Source: Paraliobacillus quinghaiensis | GTDB lineage: Bacteria > Bacillota > Bacilli > Bacillales > Amphibacillaceae | Length of the DNA: 64,000 bases | Direction of reading: 5' to 3' | Assembly (NCBI RefSeq): GCF_003426025.1 | Contig: NZ_QJSH01000004.1 | Coordinates: 1-64,000 of the forward strand | In this document: in pieces, positions 15,882-24,482 of the stretch | How positions within the stretch are numbered: the stretch's first letter is position 1 | How the letters are laid out: each line of letters begins with the position of its first letter | Translations under genes and position numbers: made by a program | The notes under the pieces: model-generated | What the model saw: the letters and a program-made list of their open reading frames with translations, nothing else | What the model was told of the DNA's origin: nothing | Database searches by the model: none

Positions 15882-16661
15882 CTATGCGACACTAAAAAGG
15901 TGATTCCTGTATTCTACAGGGGTCATCTTTTTTAGATTCCATTGATATCTGTAGTTGTTGTAATAAGTCATATAACTTCTAATTTCTCGTTTTAACTCAT
16001 CAAGTGTTTCACAGGGTTTAATATATGCCTCATCTTTGAAATGACCAAAAAAGGATTCTTGTGGAGCGTTGTCCCAACAGTTTCCTCGTCTTGACATAGA
16101 CTGGCCTAAACCATATTGCTTAACCATCTTTTGAAAGACTGGGTTTGTGTAGTGGAATCCTTGGTCTGAATGAATGAAGGCTCCCTCTGCCAATTTTACT
16201 CTTCTATTATTTTTTAACTTTAATAGCGTGTCTGTTGCGATATCTAAAGTGATACGATCAGAAACGTTATATGCTAAAATTTCATTTGTTGATCCATCTT
16301 TAATCGTGGACAAATAAGCTTTCTTACCCTTTCCATAAAATAAATAAGTGATATCTGTTAATAATACCTTTCCAGGTACATTTTGTTTAAATTGACGATT
16401 TAATTTGTTTGGTAATACAGTATGTTCTTTCGTCGCTTTCGCCAACCGACGATAAGGATTAGCTTTTCTGATGGGACATACAATGCCATACTTCTTCATA
16501 ATTCTGCGAATGCGCTTTAGGTTATAGTTTGTCTGAAAAACATTATCTAACGTCATTTTAATTTGACGAGCACCCTTTTTTCGTCCCTTGTAGTTAAAGG
16601 CTTTCAATATCTTCTTTTTGGCCATGTTATCTCGTTTTTCGCGTTGTCCCCTTCTTTCCAA
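15882..16661 (-). CDS. IS3-family transposase OrfB (DDE domain)
   Basis: The catalytic half of an IS3-family transposase. It has the HTH_21 region (KGARQIKMTL) and an rve integrase core with DDE residues in LLTDITYLFYG, FIHSDQGFHY and PQESFFGHFKDE. The annotated TTG is only the first start codon in frame. Sense codons continue in the same frame up to the end of orfA (SQRFELIK, AGVSPSGYYNY), so the natural product is an OrfAB fusion made by -1 frameshifting. About 259 residues from this start. Confidence 0.9.
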   Translation of the reverse strand: MERRGQREKRDNMAKKKILKAFNYKGRKKGARQIKMTLDNVFQTNYNLKRIRRIMKKYGIVCPIRKANPYRRLAKATKEHTVLPNKLNRQFKQNVPGKVLLTDITYLFYGKGKKAYLSTIKDGSTNEILAYNVSDRITLDIATDTLLKLKNNRRVKLAEGAFIHSDQGFHYTNPVFQKMVKQYGLGQSMSRRGNCWDNAPQESFFGHFKDEAYIKPCETLDELKREIRSYMTYYNNYRYQWNLKKMTPVEYRNHLFSVA

Positions 16662-16798
16662 TGAGTCTTGAGAGAAATAATTATAATATCCAGAAGGGGA
16701 TACACCAGCTACCTTACATAAATACCTTAATTTATTTTTTAATTTAAACTTATCAATTACAGATTTAATGAGTTCAAACCTCTGCGATGCAGGAATGG

Positions 16799-17221
16799 TT
16801 ATTTCTTTTTCTTCCCCAGTCTCCTCTCTGCCATATCGATCTTTTTTAGTAACTCTACCTCTGCCTTTAATAAATTATTCTGTGCTTTCAATCGTTCATA
16901 TTTCTCCTCTATCGAAAGCTCCTTCTCATTTGGTCGACCAGACTTAACTTTACGTGTATCTTGCAACCCCGCTATTCCATTCTTCCTATATGCAGCACGC
17001 CATCTTTTACCTGATGATTCGACACGGTTTATCCCAATAATATCTATATCAAATCCATGTTCCTCAAAAACTTGTCTTGGAAATTTTCCCTTTTCATTCT
17101 CCGTAATAAAGATTCTTTTAAATTCATCCGTGTATGTGATTCCCTTGTTACTAACGGCTGTCACATAAGGGTTTTTATACAATTCTTTTATTTCTTTCCC
17201 ACTGAATAACCTCGTACTCAT
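16799..17221 (-). CDS. IS3-family transposase OrfA (helix-turn-helix)
   Basis: A 140-residue DNA-binding protein. It has a helix-turn-helix region (GKFPRQVFEEHGFDIDIIG) and a C-terminal leucine-zipper coiled coil (EEKYERLKAQNNLLKAEVELLKK). It ends in a lysine run (AAG AAA AAG AAA TAA), the usual kind of site for -1 programmed frameshifting into orfB. The two frames are open and appear intact, so the element may be active. Confidence 0.9.
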   Translation of the reverse strand: MSTRLFSGKEIKELYKNPYVTAVSNKGITYTDEFKRIFITENEKGKFPRQVFEEHGFDIDIIGINRVESSGKRWRAAYRKNGIAGLQDTRKVKSGRPNEKELSIEEKYERLKAQNNLLKAEVELLKKIDMAERRLGKKKK

Positions 17222-17421
17222 ATCTCTTCCCCATTTACTAATTTTTTCTTAATTATACATAAAAGTACCCTATAGGTAGACTTTTTTTAAAGTGTCTACT
17301 CTATAGGGTACATTTTAATATATAAGTCAGTTAGCTTTTTGTCGTACTCAAATATTGCGCCATGAATACTTATTTGAATACCCTTTACCCATTTCCGAAT
17401 ACAATCTATCGACTTACCATA

Positions 17422-17823
17422 CTACTGCTCAACAAACCTGAATTCTTCATTTTCAAAAACTACCGTCTTAACATTTTCTAATTTCTCTTTATCTAGTTGG
17501 ATGATAAAAGTCCTTTGATAACCAATATCATCACATGGCCCACTCTCTTGATCTGTATCAATTAATAAACGATTGTCACTTATCTCTAACTGATTAATAT
17601 CTTTTGCACATGAGTTTTCCGTTGTATGGGCAAATATAATCGCACCTTCCTCAAAGTCAACATTAGGTCTATCTTTTTCAAAATTAAACGAATCCCATGA
17701 ATTAATAAAATCATCTTTATCATCCATAATTCCCACAATTTTGTTACCTGAAAAAGGGTCATCTGGTGCTGTTCTCTCATTATGAAGTACTATTCCATTC
17801 TCTATTTGCTGACCGCAAGCCAT
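17422..17823 (-). pseudogene. Putative lipoprotein with a disrupted N-terminus
   Basis: The frame from the first ATG gives 133 residues starting MACGQQ. Upstream codons in the same frame read RHIIKLFILVLLVVLMAC, a clear lipoprotein signal whose lipobox cysteine is the C of MACG. No ATG, GTG or TTG opens that longer frame: GTGATGATA, well placed behind an AAGGA site, is one base out of phase. A single-base deletion would explain this. The remaining domain (NSWDSFNFEKDRPNVDFEEG) is not recognised. It could still be expressed from the internal ATG as a cytosolic protein. Confidence 0.6.
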
Positions 17824-17907
17824 TAGTACAACTAATAATACTAATATGAATAATTTGATAATATGTCGGATATCATCACATCCTTACGTAGAACATTAAA
17901 ATTTTAA

Positions 17908-17942
17908 ACAAAAAAATGACTATACATACTAGTCATTTTTTG
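17908..17942 (-). terminator. Terminator after the M42 peptidase
   Basis: AAAAATGACTA pairs with TAGTCATTTTT around a short loop, with A/T tracts on both sides, so it could work in either direction. Confidence 0.75.
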
Positions 17943-17954
17943 TTTTGTTTATCT

Positions 17955-19010
17955 TCAATACGTCACTAATTCAGACTGTACATAATGATAAACAAGCTTT
18001 TCTGTTTGTTCTAATGATGATTCATGTGTGCGTTCATATGCATGAGAAGAATCAATTCCTGGTCCAATCAATCCGTGCACAATATCGTTACCAGCGCGAA
18101 TTGCTGCAGATGCATCTGACCCATAATAAGGATAAATATCTACTTGATAAGCGATATGATGTGCTTCACATAACTGCACTAAGTTTTTACGCATCTCATA
18201 ATGATACGGACCACTTGAGTCTTTTGCACAAATGGAGACCGTATATTCATCTGTCGATTGGCCATCACCGATTGCACCCATATCAACTGCCAAATACTCT
18301 ACCGTTTCCGGGCTAATATTCGAATTACCACCATAGCCGATTTCTTCATTATTGGAAATAAGGAAATGCGTTGTATACGGCAGTGTTATATTTTCATCTT
18401 TTATACGCTTGATTAGCTGTAATAAGATTGCGACACTTGCCTTATCATCCAAATGACGTGATTTTATAAAACCATGATCGGTAACTTCTACTCTTGGATC
18501 AAAAGAAACGAAATCACCAACCTCAATACCTAACGCACGCACATCCTCAGCACTACGAACTTGCGCATCTATTCGCACTTCCATATTCTCTTGGTTACGT
18601 TCTGCTTTACCTGCATCCTTATAAACATGAACAGAAGTCTGGTGCATGAGAATTGTCCCAGTATAGGTCTTTCCACTGGATGTTTGAATCTCACAATACT
18701 CCCCTTCCATTGCATTAAAACGAAAGCCACCAATCAGATCAAGCTTCAATCGTCCACTTGGCTTTATTTCTTTCACCATCGCACCAAGGGTATCAACGTG
18801 AGCTGTTAACATACGGTGTTCTTTATCATTTTTACCAGGTAACGTCGCAATCAAGCCACCCTTTCGATTACGCTTCGTTTCCACGTTTAAGTCTCGTAAA
18901 AACCCCTCCACAAACTGAATCACATTGCTTGTGTTGCCTGAAGGACTTGGAATGGATACGAGTTCTTTTATTAAAAACTTTGTTTCTGTCACATTTGGAT
19001 ATAGAGCCAT
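17955..19010 (-). CDS. M42-family metallo-aminopeptidase
   Basis: A 351-residue cytosolic peptidase of the M42 (FrvX/YsdC/PepA-like) family. Metal and catalytic residues are visible in LTAHVDTLGAMV, SRHLDDKASVAILL, SNNEEIGYGGN (EE pair) and LAVDMGAIGD. A C-terminal IGPGIDSSHAYERTH supplies the last histidine. These enzymes form large tetrahedral dodecamers and trim peptides from the N-terminus using two metal ions. Length is normal. It is monocistronic with its own terminator. Confidence 0.92.
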   Translation of the reverse strand: MALYPNVTETKFLIKELVSIPSPSGNTSNVIQFVEGFLRDLNVETKRNRKGGLIATLPGKNDKEHRMLTAHVDTLGAMVKEIKPSGRLKLDLIGGFRFNAMEGEYCEIQTSSGKTYTGTILMHQTSVHVYKDAGKAERNQENMEVRIDAQVRSAEDVRALGIEVGDFVSFDPRVEVTDHGFIKSRHLDDKASVAILLQLIKRIKDENITLPYTTHFLISNNEEIGYGGNSNISPETVEYLAVDMGAIGDGQSTDEYTVSICAKDSSGPYHYEMRKNLVQLCEAHHIAYQVDIYPYYGSDASAAIRAGNDIVHGLIGPGIDSSHAYERTHESSLEQTEKLVYHYVQSELVTY

Positions 19011-19203
19011 GTAAATTCTCCTCTCAACATTAATAATTGATACTTTTATTCGATCTCACTAGTTTTCGTACAGGTTAAGTACTTGCCACTTTTATCAAAT
19101 CAATACCCCGCATAACACGATACAAAACTATTTTCATGCCACGCTTAACTCCACTTTCTGTTATACTAAATGACACAAGTAACAAATAAAGGAGGATACA
19201 TAC

Positions 19204-19581
19204 ATGCAACGACTCGAGTTTGAAAAAGCTTGGGATCGAACCATAGCCCAAGAAGATCGTAAACGAATCGAAAAGATTTTTTCTGAAACGGGACATAAAA
19301 ACGAGCAAAATATTGTTTTTACCTTATTAAACGTAGCCAGAAACCATAAAAAAGATTTATTGGTAATGGTACTAATTCATAATTTTAGTTTAGAACCTTA
19401 TCAGATTAAGGATGAAACACTAGAATATAAAGAAAACAATCAACTCGTTGCTAGACATAGATTCGCGTTGCCTACTCCAATGATCCCTGCACAGACAAGT
19501 ATGCCTTGGACATTTATCTTTCCGGAAAACAGCCTTGCATCTGATGCCAACTTAGTGAATGGTAGTATTGAAAAAATTTGA
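19204..19581 (+). CDS. SLAP-domain-containing protein
   Basis: A 125-residue protein whose LEFEKAWDRTIAQEDRKRIEKIF start and MPWTFIFPENS near the C-terminus match the SLAP domain associated with accessory Sec / S-layer assembly genes in Bacillus. There is no signal peptide. AAAGGAGG precedes the ATG. The role is unproven; in relatives the gene often accompanies secretion functions, which are not visible here. Confidence 0.65.
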   Translation: MQRLEFEKAWDRTIAQEDRKRIEKIFSETGHKNEQNIVFTLLNVARNHKKDLLVMVLIHNFSLEPYQIKDETLEYKENNQLVARHRFALPTPMIPAQTSMPWTFIFPENSLASDANLVNGSIEKI

Positions 19582-19601
19582 TAACCCATTCACTATGGCT
19601 C

Positions 19602-20585
19602 CTATTTTTTCTTTTTTTTCTCTAAATAATCTGCTAACCCCATTGCACAGATTTGTAGATCTAGCTTTATGTGTTTGTTTAGCTCTTCATTCGGTTCAAT
19701 TCCCATTTCAACTATTCCCTTTGACACCATTGAAGTTAAGCCTTGAAAGATTGCTTCTACCTTCTCATCAAAATTTCCACCTGGATTTGCTGCAATGACA
19801 GTTTCAGCTACATCTACAAACTTAGGTAGCCAAGATCTTAATTGTTGATAAGCAGCTTTCGGTTTTTGAGTAGGCCCATAATGCCCAAAGTAGATCGTAT
19901 CAACATCTAGTTTTTCTATTTTCTTCAACGAGTTTAACATTACATCTGGATCGAATTGATTCGGTGATGTTGTCGGGAGCACTAATTCAATCCCATTTGT
20001 TTTATCTATTGGATAAAGAATGCCAATCGTATCACCTGTAAAAACACCATTACTATAGGAATCATGGATAGAAAAATGATGTTTCGCATGTCCAGGTGTA
20101 TCCAAAAAGGTTAGCGTTCGATCCTTTCCTATTTTAAGTTTCTCTCCGTCTTCCTTTGTGATCAATCGATTTTCAGGGACTGGTAAAATTGGATCAAATA
20201 GTCCATCAAATGTCTCCCCATAAACAGCCTTCGCCCCTTGAATTAATCTCGTTGGATCTGCGAGGTGACGTTCTCCCCGAAGGTGCACGATAACGGAGGC
20301 ATTTGGACAACTTTCTAATAAAAGCCCAACACCACCAGCGTGATCTAAGTGAATATGCGTAACAATGATATACTTTATTTCTTTCGGATCAATCTGTAGC
20401 TTATCTAAACCTTCTAACAAATGTGGAATAGAAGGACTTGCACTCGTTTCAATTAACGTTAGTTCTTCTTCATGAAGCACATATGAGCCTGTCCGCTGTT
20501 CCAATTCTAAATCAAACAAATCAATTATACTTACACGTTTTCCTAAATCTTTTGGTTGTTCCATACAATCTACACCAGCTTTCAT
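19602..20585 (-). CDS. Metallo-beta-lactamase-fold hydrolase
   Basis: A protein of about 320-327 residues with the MBL motif HIHLDHAGG, further metal ligands in DTPGHAKHHFS and FTGDT, and YFGHYGPTQK. Together these form the two-metal site of glyoxalase II/lactonase-like hydrolases. It has an extra C-terminal helical region. The start is uncertain: the ATG at 20564 has a weak GGTG site, while 20585 has none. The substrate cannot be told. Confidence 0.85.
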   Translation of the reverse strand: MKAGVDCMEQPKDLGKRVSIIDLFDLELEQRTGSYVLHEEELTLIETSASPSIPHLLEGLDKLQIDPKEIKYIIVTHIHLDHAGGVGLLLESCPNASVIVHLRGERHLADPTRLIQGAKAVYGETFDGLFDPILPVPENRLITKEDGEKLKIGKDRTLTFLDTPGHAKHHFSIHDSYSNGVFTGDTIGILYPIDKTNGIELVLPTTSPNQFDPDVMLNSLKKIEKLDVDTIYFGHYGPTQKPKAAYQQLRSWLPKFVDVAETVIAANPGGNFDEKVEAIFQGLTSMVSKGIVEMGIEPNEELNKHIKLDLQICAMGLADYLEKKKKK

Positions 20586-20735
20586 TATTTAATTTGAATA
20601 ATTAATATTCCTCTATTATAACCCTAAATGCTTAGCCACTATTTTTCTACAGTTTCTTTCTTTACTTTATCATAGTTTTACTTTTAATAATGCGGGTATA
20701 TTTCTATTAAGACTAATTTTAAAAGGAGAATTATA

Positions 20736-21086
20736 ATGATTAAATTTAAAACAAATAATATTGAAAATGTGATCGAAATCGAAGTTGAAGGTGCGATTAT
20801 GGAACAAGATATTAAGGATTTTGAACACTATTTTGAGGAGAAAAAAGCAGAACAAGGAAAGATAAATCTTCTTATGGTGCTAAACGGTGTGAGATATTCT
20901 ACAAAAGGTTTAATAGAAGATTTCAAATTCGATAAAAATCATTGGGATGATTTTAACAAAATTGCTGTTGTTAGCGATAAAAAATGGATTGAATTTGGTA
21001 CAAAAGTGATGGAAATATTCCCTAAAGTCGAAGTGGAACACTTTAACAAAGATGAAAGAGAAAAAGCATTAGCTTGGCTTCAATAA
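20736..21086 (+). CDS. STAS/SEC14-like (SpoIIAA-like) protein
   Basis: A 116-residue cytosolic protein of the SpoIIAA-like family (DUF3478 type): VIEIEVEGAIMEQDIKDFEHYF, then INLLMVLNGVRYSTKG, then DFNKIAVVSDKKWIE. The fold is that of STAS/CRAL-TRIO domains, but it lacks the phosphorylated serine motif of true anti-sigma antagonists. Function unknown. AAAAGGAG precedes the ATG and a terminator follows. Confidence 0.75.
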   Translation: MIKFKTNNIENVIEIEVEGAIMEQDIKDFEHYFEEKKAEQGKINLLMVLNGVRYSTKGLIEDFKFDKNHWDDFNKIAVVSDKKWIEFGTKVMEIFPKVEVEHFNKDEREKALAWLQ

Positions 21087-21102
21087 AGGATTGTAGTTAA
21101 AA

Positions 21103-21130
21103 AGAAGTGGAGAGGTCCACTTCTTTTTTT
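21103..21130 (+). terminator. Terminator after the SpoIIAA-like gene
   Basis: AGAAGTGG pairs with CCACTTCT and is followed by TTTTTTT. Confidence 0.88.
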
Positions 21131-21233
21131 GTGGGTGAAAATCAGTTTTATTAATTATTAGGCAGTTTTCATCACTAACGCATATGAAAGTGAATATATT
21201 GTCTTAGGCTATTTTTCTAGGAGGATATCACTT

Positions 21234-21605
21234 ATGTATTATTATCAAAACGGTTACTATTATTATCCTGTTTATTACCCTGATACACGTTACTACCCAA
21301 GTTACAGACAGCCAGCACCTGTTAATTCTGATCTCCTGTGTCAATCAGCAACTGAAACGAAAAAACTTATGGACGATGCTGTTATTGTCCTTGACAAGTT
21401 GTCAGATTCCAAGGAATTTGATGAAAAATTAATGAATGCTGCGCAGATTTCAGATTACGAGGAGGTTGATCGTTTAATCCATTCACTAGGTTTAAAAACG
21501 GATTTAGAAGTACATTTTAACCCAGATGGATTGCGATTAGAATTTAAGTCAGATGTAGATAATATAGATTGTTGCAGATTAACAGTTGCATTACGTTGGC
21601 GTTAG
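21234..21605 (+). CDS. Tyrosine-rich probable spore-coat protein
   Basis: A 123-residue protein with a Tyr/Pro-rich head (MYYYQNGYYYYPVYYPDTRYY) and a folded C-terminal part (AQISDYEEVDRLIHSLG ... DCCRLTVALRWR). Tyrosine-rich heads of this kind are common among Bacillus spore-coat and spore-associated proteins, where they can be cross-linked. The C-terminal DCCxLTxALRWR looks like a conserved Bacillales signature, but I cannot give a firm gene name. AGGAGG lies upstream of the ATG. Confidence 0.6.
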   Translation: MYYYQNGYYYYPVYYPDTRYYPSYRQPAPVNSDLLCQSATETKKLMDDAVIVLDKLSDSKEFDEKLMNAAQISDYEEVDRLIHSLGLKTDLEVHFNPDGLRLEFKSDVDNIDCCRLTVALRWR

Positions 21606-21624
21606 GTTATAAGTAAATCTATAC

Positions 21625-21650
21625 AAAAGCACCGCGATTATTCGCGGTGC
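21625..21650 (-). terminator. Hairpin terminator between coat-like gene and sspH
   Basis: GCACCGCG pairs with CGCGGTGC. On the minus strand it is followed by TTTTG, downstream of sspH. It may also serve the plus-strand gene, though without a T tract. Confidence 0.7.
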
Positions 21651-21666
21651 GGTTAGTTATGTGCAA

Positions 21667-21852
21667 TTATAATGGTTTCTCTACTAATTCTGTTACAGAA
21701 ACACTTTGTTTTATTTCTGGGTTATCAAGGGGATGAACAGTTGCGTTACCCGTGTCTTCATCAACATGCTCAATATAAACCTTTCCATCATTATACGTAA
21801 CATTAACCATTTCTGGTGAAAAAATAATTTCTTGTGCGCGTTTTGCGTCCAT
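21667..21852 (-). CDS. sspH: Small acid-soluble spore protein, H-type
   Basis: A 61-residue protein matching the SspH family: DAKRAQEIIFSPEMVNVTY at the N-terminus and HPLDNPEIKQSVSVTEL near the C-terminus. I start it at 21852 because GTAGGAGG is then 8 bases upstream; an ATG six bases earlier would be too close. H-type SASPs are minor spore-core proteins made in the forespore. This is one of the direct signs that the organism sporulates. Confidence 0.93.
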   Translation of the reverse strand: MDAKRAQEIIFSPEMVNVTYNDGKVYIEHVDEDTGNATVHPLDNPEIKQSVSVTELVEKPL

Positions 21853-21935
21853 AAACATAACCTCCTACCTATTTAGGTTTATGTTTGACCATACACAGTT
21901 AAATATACATATTTTCACGATTTTTTATAAGAGAT

Positions 21936-22598
21936 TTACTTTTTATCAAGCTCCATTGTACTTGTTATCTCGACTCCTTTTAACGCTTGGGATGCTAGTT
22001 GGTCAGCTTCACCATTCTTTTTACGTGACACGACGTTATATTCTGGTGTAATCCCTAAATCATCTAGTTTCGTTTCAATCCGATCTGCCCATTTATTTAA
22101 ATCTTCTTCCACACAAGGCCAGTCACCACTTAACTGGTTCAAAACAACCTGAGAATCTCCGATGAGCGTAATAGTTTGATGATGTACACCTAATTGCTCC
22201 AGTTCTTGTAACCCTAAATGAAGCGCTGCATATTCCGCTTCATTATTGGTATTTAATTGTTCTACTTCAGCATTTTTACGAAGACGGTACTTTTTATTAT
22301 TTTGTTGATAATATATTACACATCCTAAACCTGACCGCTTTGTTTCAAGGTCAAATCCTCCGTCAAAATACAACGTAACATTATGTGGTTCTGTTTCTAC
22401 TTCCTTTAACAATTTCTTTAAATCCTTCATTGTCCAGGTTGTATCATGGTAATCAACAAACAGGATATTTTTTGTGCGCCCCGTTTTTTCAAAATCTTCC
22501 GCAATTAAAACCGCTTTTGCTGCACGCATGTAGTCTGATCGAAAGGAAATCTCTGCTCCCTTAGGCGTTTTGTATGTTAGTTCGATTCTGACTTCCAT
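21936..22598 (-). CDS. ypeP: RNase H-like protein, YpeP type
   Basis: A 220-residue protein. The N-terminal part (RIELTYKTPKGAEISF, then DYHDTTWTMKDLKKLL) is followed by an RNase HI-like fold with YFDGGFD, NNEAEYAAL and IGDSQVVLNQL, which hold the DEDD-type acidic residues, and KNGEADQLASQAL at the end. AAAGGATGG sits 7 bases before the ATG at 22598, which decides the start. B. subtilis YpeP has the same layout. It may cleave RNA in RNA/DNA hybrids, but activity in YpeP-type proteins is uncertain. Confidence 0.8.
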   Translation of the reverse strand: MEVRIELTYKTPKGAEISFRSDYMRAAKAVLIAEDFEKTGRTKNILFVDYHDTTWTMKDLKKLLKEVETEPHNVTLYFDGGFDLETKRSGLGCVIYYQQNNKKYRLRKNAEVEQLNTNNEAEYAALHLGLQELEQLGVHHQTITLIGDSQVVLNQLSGDWPCVEEDLNKWADRIETKLDDLGITPEYNVVSRKKNGEADQLASQALKGVEITSTMELDKK

Positions 22599-22799
22599 TA
22601 TAGAACCATCCTTTTTCACTAAAATATGATTGTATTAATATCCCACTTTTTTCAAAATGCATTCTATTCTATTTTACCATCTTTCTTTTAAACACTTGAG
22701 CTTATCTAAGCAAATATATCTATATATTTAGTTATTCATGTTTAACACCTCTAACGCGTGGTATAGTCTAATATACCGTTACTAAAAGGAGGAGTTATA

Positions 22800-23387
22800 A
22801 TGAAGAAGATCACAAAAATGATAGCATCTGTAGTTGGAGGTGGGATGATTTTTGGGGCAATCGGCGTTTCAGCATCCGAGACAGTAACAGTAGATCCTGG
22901 TGACACGTATTGGGGACTAGCTCAAGATTATGAAAATGTCTCTACTGAAGAAATAGTAGAAGCAAATGAGTATGCTCCTCGAATGATTCCTATTGGAGCA
23001 GAGATTGTTATACCGACAGATGAGTCAGAAAAGAGTAGTGACACAAGACAAGATGTAGTGACACACGTAGTTCAGCCAAGAAACACACTCTCGGATATTG
23101 CTGCAGTATATGAAGGTGTAACTGCAGATGATTTAGCAAAATTAAATCCTGACGTCGACCCTGAGAGCCTAATGATTGGCTCAGAGATCGTAGTTTTCGA
23201 CTATGGTAGTGAAGATGTCGCAGAAGATGAAGATTTTGTCTATCACACAGTTCAGCCTGGTAACACATTCTATGAATTTGCAAGTATTTATGATGGTATA
23301 ACTGTAGATGATTTACTTGAAGCAAATCCAGATGTAGATGCGTATCTATTGCAAATTGGTTCAGAAGTCAAAATTCCAACTAAATAA
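22800..23387 (+). CDS. Secreted protein with three LysM repeats
   Basis: A 195-residue exported protein: signal peptide ending near GVSASET, then three LysM domains (about residues 28-72, 85-133 and 147-193), each with the DTYWGLAQ / NTLSDIAAVY / NTFYEFASIYDG start and a terminal P-x-IGxExxxP strand. There is no catalytic domain. LysM binds peptidoglycan N-acetylglucosamine, so this is a wall-binding protein, perhaps spore-associated. The repeats are acidic, as expected in a halotolerant organism. AAAGGAGG precedes the ATG. Confidence 0.85.
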   Translation: MKKITKMIASVVGGGMIFGAIGVSASETVTVDPGDTYWGLAQDYENVSTEEIVEANEYAPRMIPIGAEIVIPTDESEKSSDTRQDVVTHVVQPRNTLSDIAAVYEGVTADDLAKLNPDVDPESLMIGSEIVVFDYGSEDVAEDEDFVYHTVQPGNTFYEFASIYDGITVDDLLEANPDVDAYLLQIGSEVKIPTK

Positions 23388-23400
23388 AAAACTTAAAAAT

Positions 23401-23428
23401 TAGCTCCTGCATCAGATGCAGGAGCTAT
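23401..23428. terminator. Bidirectional terminator, lysM gene / zupT
   Basis: TAGCTCCTGCAT pairs perfectly with ATGCAGGAGCTA between two convergent genes. T-rich DNA follows on the plus strand and TTTTTAAG on the minus strand. Confidence 0.88.
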
Positions 23429-23433
23429 TATTT

Positions 23434-24234
23434 TTATATGAATAGTAATAAACTAACGGCCATAACTGCCATGCCACCAATAAGACCATATATCGGCAGA
23501 TGTGTCTCATCATATTTTTTTGCAGCAGGTAATAATTCATCAAGAGAGATGAAAACCATAATACCAGCTACGGATGCAAAAATAATTCCAAACATTACGT
23601 CATTCAAATAAGGCATCAAAATCAAGTAAGCCACAACCGCACCTACGGGTTCGGATAACCCAGACAAAAATGACCATTTAAAAGCTTTCTTCTTACTACC
23701 TGTAGCAAAATAGATCGGTACAGATACAGCAATTCCTTCAGGGATATTGTGAATCGCAATTGCAGTAGCGATCGCTATACCTAAAGTTGGATCCTGGATT
23801 GCTGAAGTGAAAGTAGCAATTCCTTCAGGAAAATTATGAATTGCAATTGCTATCGCTGTAAATGTTCCCATTTTTAATAAAGCTGGATCATGGGGTTTTT
23901 TGCTCATATCTTCTACTTTTTTCAATTCATGAGGATTCCCTTGTTTTGGAATAAATTTATCTATTAAAGCAATTAAAACCATTCCTCCAAAAAAACCGAC
24001 AACTGTCATCCACTTCCCTAATCCTTCTCCTAAAGCAAGAACAAGCGAATCTTGCGCTTTCACAAATATTTCAACCATCGAGACATAAATCATCACCCCG
24101 GCAGAGAACCCCAGTGATAATGATAAAAACTTTGTATTTGTGGTAGATGTAAAAAATGCAAGTACACTTCCAATTCCCGTTGCAAGCCCAGCAAATAATG
24201 TTAATCCGAACGCCAGTAATAAATTTTCAGGCAT
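23434..24234 (-). CDS. zupT: ZIP-family divalent metal transporter
   Basis: A 266-residue membrane protein with eight hydrophobic segments. The ZIP metal-site helices are clear: AIAIHNFPEGIATF in helix 4 and GLSEPVGAVVAYL in helix 5, with an added HNIPEGIAV. ZupT proteins import Zn2+ and can take Fe2+, Co2+ or Mn2+. A cytosolic loop (KKVEDMSKKPHDP) links helices 3 and 4. Length equals that of ZupT proteins. It is monocistronic. Confidence 0.92.
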   Translation of the reverse strand: MPENLLLAFGLTLFAGLATGIGSVLAFFTSTTNTKFLSLSLGFSAGVMIYVSMVEIFVKAQDSLVLALGEGLGKWMTVVGFFGGMVLIALIDKFIPKQGNPHELKKVEDMSKKPHDPALLKMGTFTAIAIAIHNFPEGIATFTSAIQDPTLGIAIATAIAIHNIPEGIAVSVPIYFATGSKKKAFKWSFLSGLSEPVGAVVAYLILMPYLNDVMFGIIFASVAGIMVFISLDELLPAAKKYDETHLPIYGLIGGMAVMAVSLLLFI

Positions 24235-24482
24235 ACTTTTTCTCCTCCTTTTTCATAAAAATAATCTCATTTTTTAGAATTTATTATATGTGAAAAACAT
24301 CATAAGTTGCACAAATAAATAATTGTTTCCTTTGACCAACTTAATTATAAAGTATTTCCTTACTTCTGTAAACACATATCATTTCTTCAATGTACTTTCC
24401 TTGAAATCCAAACTATCATTTAAAAAAATTAGGAACATATTAGGTGTTTCTCATCAATATATTTAATTGAAAAACTAATATA

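Larger units (their letters stand above)
15849..17312 (-). mobile_element. IS3-family insertion sequence
   Basis: A 1464-bp element with two overlapping-frame transposase genes. Its ends begin TGTACCCT at 15849 and, inverted, at 17312 (AGGGTACA); the match then continues imperfectly (AAAGGAC versus AGAGTAGAC, and TTTAAAAAAAG). TG...CA ends and the orfA/orfB layout are typical of IS3-family elements. I see no 3-4 bp target duplication directly next to these ends. Confidence 0.85.
15824..17340. repeat. Split terminator palindrome flanking the IS
   Basis: A 22-base arm at 15824-15845 (AAAAAGCTAACTGAC then TTATATA) is repeated inverted and perfect at 17319-17340, ending in TTTTT. Brought together, the arms make an intrinsic terminator for the zinc-ribbon gene. 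The IS lies in what would be its loop. Confidence 0.75.
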
